Origin: Nephromyces sp. MM_2019
Lineage: Eukaryota > Apicomplexa > Aconoidasida > Nephromycida
DNA length: 64,000 nt
Assembly (NCBI GenBank): GCA_015657535.1
Contig: JADHZB010000915.1
Span: 1-64,000, forward strand
Direction: 5' to 3'
Shown here piece by piece: positions 59,701-64,000 of the stretch. Below the pieces are notes generated by a model, which saw nothing but the letters and a program-made list of their open reading frames with translations, was not told where the DNA came from and did not search any database. The first letter of the stretch is position 1; every line of letters begins with the position of its first letter. Position numbers and translations under genes: made by a program.

Positions 59701-62700
59701 CAGAGCTGCTGGCCTGGAAATTTGTGCATTATATTGGAGCATTTGAGCTTTGAGAAAAAAGCGATATATTCAATGGAATGTCGAAACAAGCTTTGTGGGA
59801 TTTTCTGTTTCCCAACTTTTCTGTCTATGCATTTATACAATAAGAAAGCGTTGAAATTGACGGTTGAAACCCAATCTGCTATGCAAATTATTTTACTTTA
59901 TATCTGGACATACAGGCACAAAGTCAAACAAGCGCACACACACACATGCATTTATCCCCATTGAACAAGGGCGTTGAGAGTCATTGAAGAAGCGCTTTAT
60001 AACAACTTTTTTTTAACATTTCAGTATCTTATTTACTGCACTACTTTCTTCGACATAAAGCTTCTTCTTCCCGCTTGCTCTCATTCTTCTTCTCCTTATC
60101 CCACTCCTCTCATTCCTCTCTATATTCTTCCTCAATTTAGCTCTTTCCTGCAATTTTACTTCTTTTTCACAGCTCCGGGCTTACTCCTGTTAGTCTCCCT
60201 GAAAATGCGATTGTTGATATCTCAGCGAATCTGATCGATCCGTTCAGCGTAGGCAGAAAAAGTCAAATACTTCGAAGTGCTACATTGAGCAGCTCAAAGA
60301 TTGGGAAGAATTGCACTATAGGGCCAGATGTGCGTGTTATTGACTCTATACTACTAGACTCTGTCTCGATTAGCGAAGGAGCTAGTGTGTTGTGTTCCAT
60401 GATTTGCTCTAATGTTATTATAGGCTCAAATTCTGTTATTCCCAGAGGGTGTTTGGTGGCTGAGGGTGTGTTTATAGCCTCCGAAACGACGTGGTTGCTG
60501 CCTGAGAGTTATATCTTCGTTGATGGTTAGCTTATGCTCGATTTTGCTAGCATTTTCGATGTTTTTCCTAGTAGTTTTTTGTTGATTTGGCTGGAGAAAG
60601 CGAGATTTGGTCTTGAGAGTATTGGCTGTTTTTAGTGGTTTTTTACTTGTGTGTTGGGGGTTTTTAGCTCTCCCTCAGTGTTTCCTCCTCGCCGTGTTGC
60701 TTTTGAAGCTACTTCTTTACTTTTTAAGTTTCTTGCAAGTTTAACGCTTTATAAAGCAAAGCTTGAAACTCTTATCGCTTAACCTATTTCTTATGCTAGC
60801 GTTGCATTGGTTCTAAGCAAGTTTTTTTCATCTCTTTTGCATTCTACTGTAGCAGCAATGGGAGTGGAAGACTGCCTCATCTTTTTAGCTAAATTATGCA
60901 GTGTTTTTGGCGTGTGCTGGTGATTTCTTCCCGTTTTTTCGCCTCTATCTTCTTGCTCTTTGTTTTAAAGAGTTTTTTATATCGCTCCTTTGTATACTTT
61001 CTTGCTTTTCTGCTGCTATTTGAGGAGAATCATCACCTTACCTGCTATTACTTTTTACAATCCTTACAAACACCCACGATTTATGGCTTTATTTCCAACT
61101 CCAGATTGAGTGATTAGGTTATAAACTGCACTTGAAGCTGTAATTTGAGCAAATATGGGCATATTCTCTTGTGATAAAACTAGTCGTTCTTCATCAAAGC
61201 GAAAACGCCTAGTTTCATCTTTGTTTAATGAATCTACTACGTTTCACCAAAAAAATAGATTATTTTCTTTGAAGACTATAGAAGTTAATATATAGGAATT
61301 TCCTTTCCCTTTCTTGCTTCTTCACAGCTGATGGTGCGATTCGACAAACTCCAACTCATCAATTGCAGGCTTCCTACTTCTTTGGCCATATAATGCCAAA
61401 CTTCTCGCTTTTCAACTCCGTAGAAGATGCACTGCAAATAAGCCTTCCAAAGAGCATTTCAGACCTTATTGCGAATTTGTTGAAGACAAGGAGCTTTTTG
61501 ACTGATTCTCGGAAATCAAACGCTTTTGGCGCCTCTCTGATACCATTCGGTGCTCAAATTGAAGATGATACTTCCCTGCACTTGCATACACGCACAGATG
61601 ATAGGTCTATTGTAGAGGATGAAGAATCTTCGGTAGATGATTGTGCAGAAGTTGAAAACAGTGATGAAATGGACTCTTCCGGGCAGGAAAACTTTTCTTC
61701 TGAAGTTTTGGCTTTAGTCTTGGAGGGCTTGGAGACCCCAGCATTTATGCAGCACAAGGTGTTGGAGATCAAGGTAAAGTGTGTGTTGAGAGCTTGCAGT
61801 TTGAGGGTGTCAACAGCTGCTTTTTTTGGGTCTAGTAAAGCTGTGTGTGCAGCTGTTTGCCTTTTTCTATGAAGAGCCCATTGCTTGTTGCAGTTTAAAA
61901 TTGCTGCTTGAAAACATCAGTAATTTTGTTGATGAGGGTGTGGCGGAGGTTGGTTGTAGATGATCTGGTTTCATTTAAGCCCTGTGTGTGTTGGTGTGTG
62001 TGTGTATGAAGCTGTTAGCAGCAATTTTACGCTTCAGGATGAGAAGTTGCCTGCTGAAGCAGCCCTAAAAGTATTTTGTGTATTTGGCAGTAATAAGCTG
62101 TTTCTGAGTATATCTACCTTAAGTCCAGCATGAATACTGTGTGGAATTAGTGTGTGATAAGTTTATCTGAAATGTCTGCCTGTAGATCCATTTCTTGATC
62201 CTGATGAAAGGGGGGGCTGCAAAAGAAGTTAACAAATGAAGATGATAATGTTGATGCTTCGTGCGGTTTTAGAGATTTGCGTTCTCATGCTCTAATGTTT
62301 GACGCTGATCTTCCCTTGAGTGATTGCTATATTCTTTCATATCAAAATTACATTTAGTCATTCCTGCAGATTCCTGCTTTTTTCTTCAAAGTTTACTGGC
62401 ATTTTTCGAGTTTATATTATTTGATAGGGAGAACATGACAGAAGCATCTAATTTAAACTTGTTTTTACTATTTCGATAATTTGCTTACTCTCTTTAAAAA
62501 ACTCAGTAGAATTTTCAGTTTATTCGTGTTCAAGCATTGTTGGCTATTCTCTTGCTCGCTTTCTCTTTAAAAGAAACCGTATGAATGCTTATACGCTTTT
62601 CTTGCATTTGATAACTCCTTTTGAAAGCGATATATTTCGGTCTACATCACCCAAAGATAAAGGAGTTTTAAACTGCCGAAAACGCACCAGCTTTCTCTAA

Positions 62701-63358
62701 AAAGTTGACTTTTTGCTTCCTAAACGCATCTTTAATTGAGTATGTTTATGTGATTTAAGTCTCTCCAGCTTCTTGTTATTCACATTAGCGATTTTCACAT
62801 TTTCCCCTTTTTATTCTATTTCAAATCGTAGCGAAAGTGCGTGAAATTACGGCGGAAATTTCGTTAAAAATCTTGTAAAAATCGCAACTTCTTTTGCTAT
62901 ATATTTTAAGAGTTAACTCTGAAATCTCTTCAATTCATCAGGGTTATCGTATGGTTTGCAACAAACTCGATGGAGATGTTATTTGGGCCTTTATGCCTGC
63001 TATCTTAGAGAAGCTTGCTCTCTCCGTTGGTTTTGATAAGGAAGCATGTAACGCGTTTATCATGGGGAAGCGTTTAAACCTCCTTTTCCAATCCTTCTGC
63101 TTGAATGATCAGAATGGAAATTTTACTGTTTTTGATAATCTTTTGAAGTTTTGTAAGTCGAGGTATCTAAGTGATAGGATGACTGAAAATCCTTACTACG
63201 GCAGGAACAACTTTTGTTTACTCTGCGAGATGATTGAAAATACGGAATTATTCGATTTCGGCTTATTTCCTAGGTATGAAACTGAGCTTTTTAGAGAATT
63301 TTTAACGTCAATCCTTCTTGAAGAATTTGCCTCTTTTCTTACTTGTCTGAGTAATTAA
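53799..63358 (+). CDS. EIF2B5: Translation initiation factor eIF2B, epsilon (catalytic GEF) subunit, seven exons, 696 aa
   Basis: Exons: 53799-54034, 56504-56621, 57299-57423, 58786-59181, 60173-60525, 61328-61773, 62942-63358. All phases agree and the sum is 2091 nt. eIF2B reloads eIF2 with GTP in the cytosol and is the control point of the integrated stress response. Residues 1-290 are the nucleotidyltransferase-like domain (ILIVAEDFEEFEAFSKN; LRIEVVRLEDSVFTIADALR; INVDIEPML; DNFAVAYDCDTHEILSFQEM; YDLIDPFFEIVSP; FDWKYLRSDLLNSVLTKEI), in the same order as human eIF2B epsilon. Residues about 325-400 are a left-handed beta helix (SKIGKNCTIGPDV, NVIIGSNSVIPRGCLVAEG). An acidic linker follows (about 475-515), then VLEIKGYRMVCNK and an all-helical W2-like C-terminus ending at TAA. 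Total length is close to the family's roughly 700-720. The N-terminal hexapeptide region lacks the usual Pro-rich nucleotide-binding signature. AATAAA occurs about 50 bp after the stop. Confidence 0.9.
56743..56784. repeat. Perfect 18-bp inverted repeat with TACTAA loop
   Basis: Left arm AGGTGCTATTCATATATA, loop TACTAA, right arm TATATATGAATAGCACCT. It is in intron 2 (56622-57298) of the eIF2B epsilon gene, so the RNA can form a long hairpin that displays a branch-site-like sequence. Confidence 0.95.
56860..56966 (+). repeat. Interstitial telomere-like array: 20-bp unit TTTAGGGTTATCGATTAGGG, five copies
   Basis: Five exact tandem copies start at 56860, 56880, 56900, 56920 and 56940, followed by a partial TTTAGGG at 56960. 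Each unit holds TTTAGGG and ATTAGGG separated by TTATCG. TTTAGGG is the telomere repeat of many apicomplexans and of plants. The array lies in intron 2 of the eIF2B epsilon gene. Confidence 0.95.
57872..57990 (+). repeat. Degenerate GTGTTAGTCACCTAATGGGAGC repeats
   Basis: Four diverged units (GTGCTAGCCACCTAATGGGAAC, GTGTTAGTCCCGTTATAGGAGC, ATGTTAGTCACCTAATTGGAGC, GTGTTAGCCGACTAATAG) in intron 3 (57424-58785) of eIF2B epsilon. Confidence 0.7.
59495..59513 (+). repeat. (TG)n microsatellite
   Basis: A pure TG run in intron 4 (59182-60172) of eIF2B epsilon, with TG on the transcript strand. Confidence 0.9.
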
Positions 63359-64000
63359 AGCGTGCTTTAAAAATGTCTCACTTAATTGGTGAGCTACGAG
63401 GTTTCCAATAAAAATTTAATTTTTTAGTAATTTCTGCAAGTTTTCATGTGGGTTGCTGAAAAAACATAAAGTTCAGTCTGTGTGTGTTAAGTTTGAAGGG
63501 GGTATACTGTTAGTCTAGGCTCCCAAGGTGTGGAAAAATAACTATAGGGTTTATTTAGGAAAATTCAGGTGAAATTAGTTTTTTTTTATGTTTTCTACTC
63601 TTTTTCTCATATGTTGAAACGGTGAGATTTCGCATGATTCTCCTGTGTTTTTTGTTCATTTCGAGGATATTCATGAAGCCTTTTGATTACTTTTATCCTT
63701 TTTGCAATTTCCATTCGACAAACTCGTGAAAGGATAGCGTATTTTGGAATTTGCGTATTTGCTGTCTCACCCTGCAAAATAGGTGGAAAATCATAGGGAA
63801 TTAAGATATTTGTGTGCTTTTTTTTTCTTTTTAGTCAGCCGGTGCACAGAGAAGAATCTCTTTAAACTTAAAAAAAATAAAGCGTGAAATTTTTTTTTGA
63901 TTCTATTGAAAATGGGGAAAATTAAGGTTTTCTGTAGCGAAAAACTAGCTAACCATTTCATGGACTCTCATTCGCATAACCACCTGCGATTAAAGTTTTG
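63359..64000. other. 3' flank of the eIF2B epsilon gene; no other feature
   Basis: T-rich sequence with an AATAAA at 63407-63412 as a possible poly(A) signal. No further exon is recognised before the window ends. Confidence 0.5.

Noticed and set aside
1..64000. tRNA, rRNA, CRISPR, transposase or viral genes
   Set aside because: None was recognised on either strand; tandem repeats here have no CRISPR-like spacer structure.

Overview
The window is nuclear DNA of an intron-rich, AT-rich eukaryote. All introns I could place follow GT-AG rules, exons are short (21-480 nt in the intron-rich genes) and introns are long and full of TG/CA-type simple repeats. Two hints point to an alveolate, most likely an apicomplexan of moderate AT content. 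First, an interstitial array is built from TTTAGGG/ATTAGGG telomere-type units. Second, an rRNA methyltransferase of bacterial (RsmD) type carries a signal-anchor plus basic leader of the kind that targets proteins to a secondary plastid (apicoplast). The species itself is a guess (a Cardiosporidium-like or other non-model apicomplexan); TTTAGGG also occurs in plants and other algae.

Layout. 1-3368: last exons (+) of an RRM RNA-binding protein. 7537-22611: a complete 15-exon gene (-) for a 753-aa membrane-anchored diflavin NADPH reductase (cytochrome P450 reductase / methionine synthase reductase type); all exon phases close. 26762-38149: a 12-exon gene (-) for a 454-aa RsmD-like methyltransferase with an organelle-targeting-like N-terminus. 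41482-42237: a one-exon hypothetical protein (-) with a possible myristoylation start. 46501-49774: a five-exon type II membrane protein (+) of unknown family, about 755 aa. 53799-63358: a seven-exon gene (+) for translation initiation factor eIF2B epsilon, 696 aa. Gaps of 3-4 kb between genes contain only short unsupported ORFs.

The genes do not form a pathway and there is no operon logic; they are independent housekeeping or parasite-type genes. The unusual content lies mostly in the introns: G-quadruplex-prone DNA, minisatellites whose units mimic splice sites, a tandemly duplicated donor-proximal segment, a perfect hairpin with a branch-site-like loop, and the telomere-type array. Intronic sense strands are mostly T/G-rich, so base composition of the + strand switches with gene direction. 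I found no rRNA, tRNA, CRISPR, transposon or viral gene. Gene models were assembled by eye from reading frames, splice phases and remembered family motifs; no alignment or transcript data were used.
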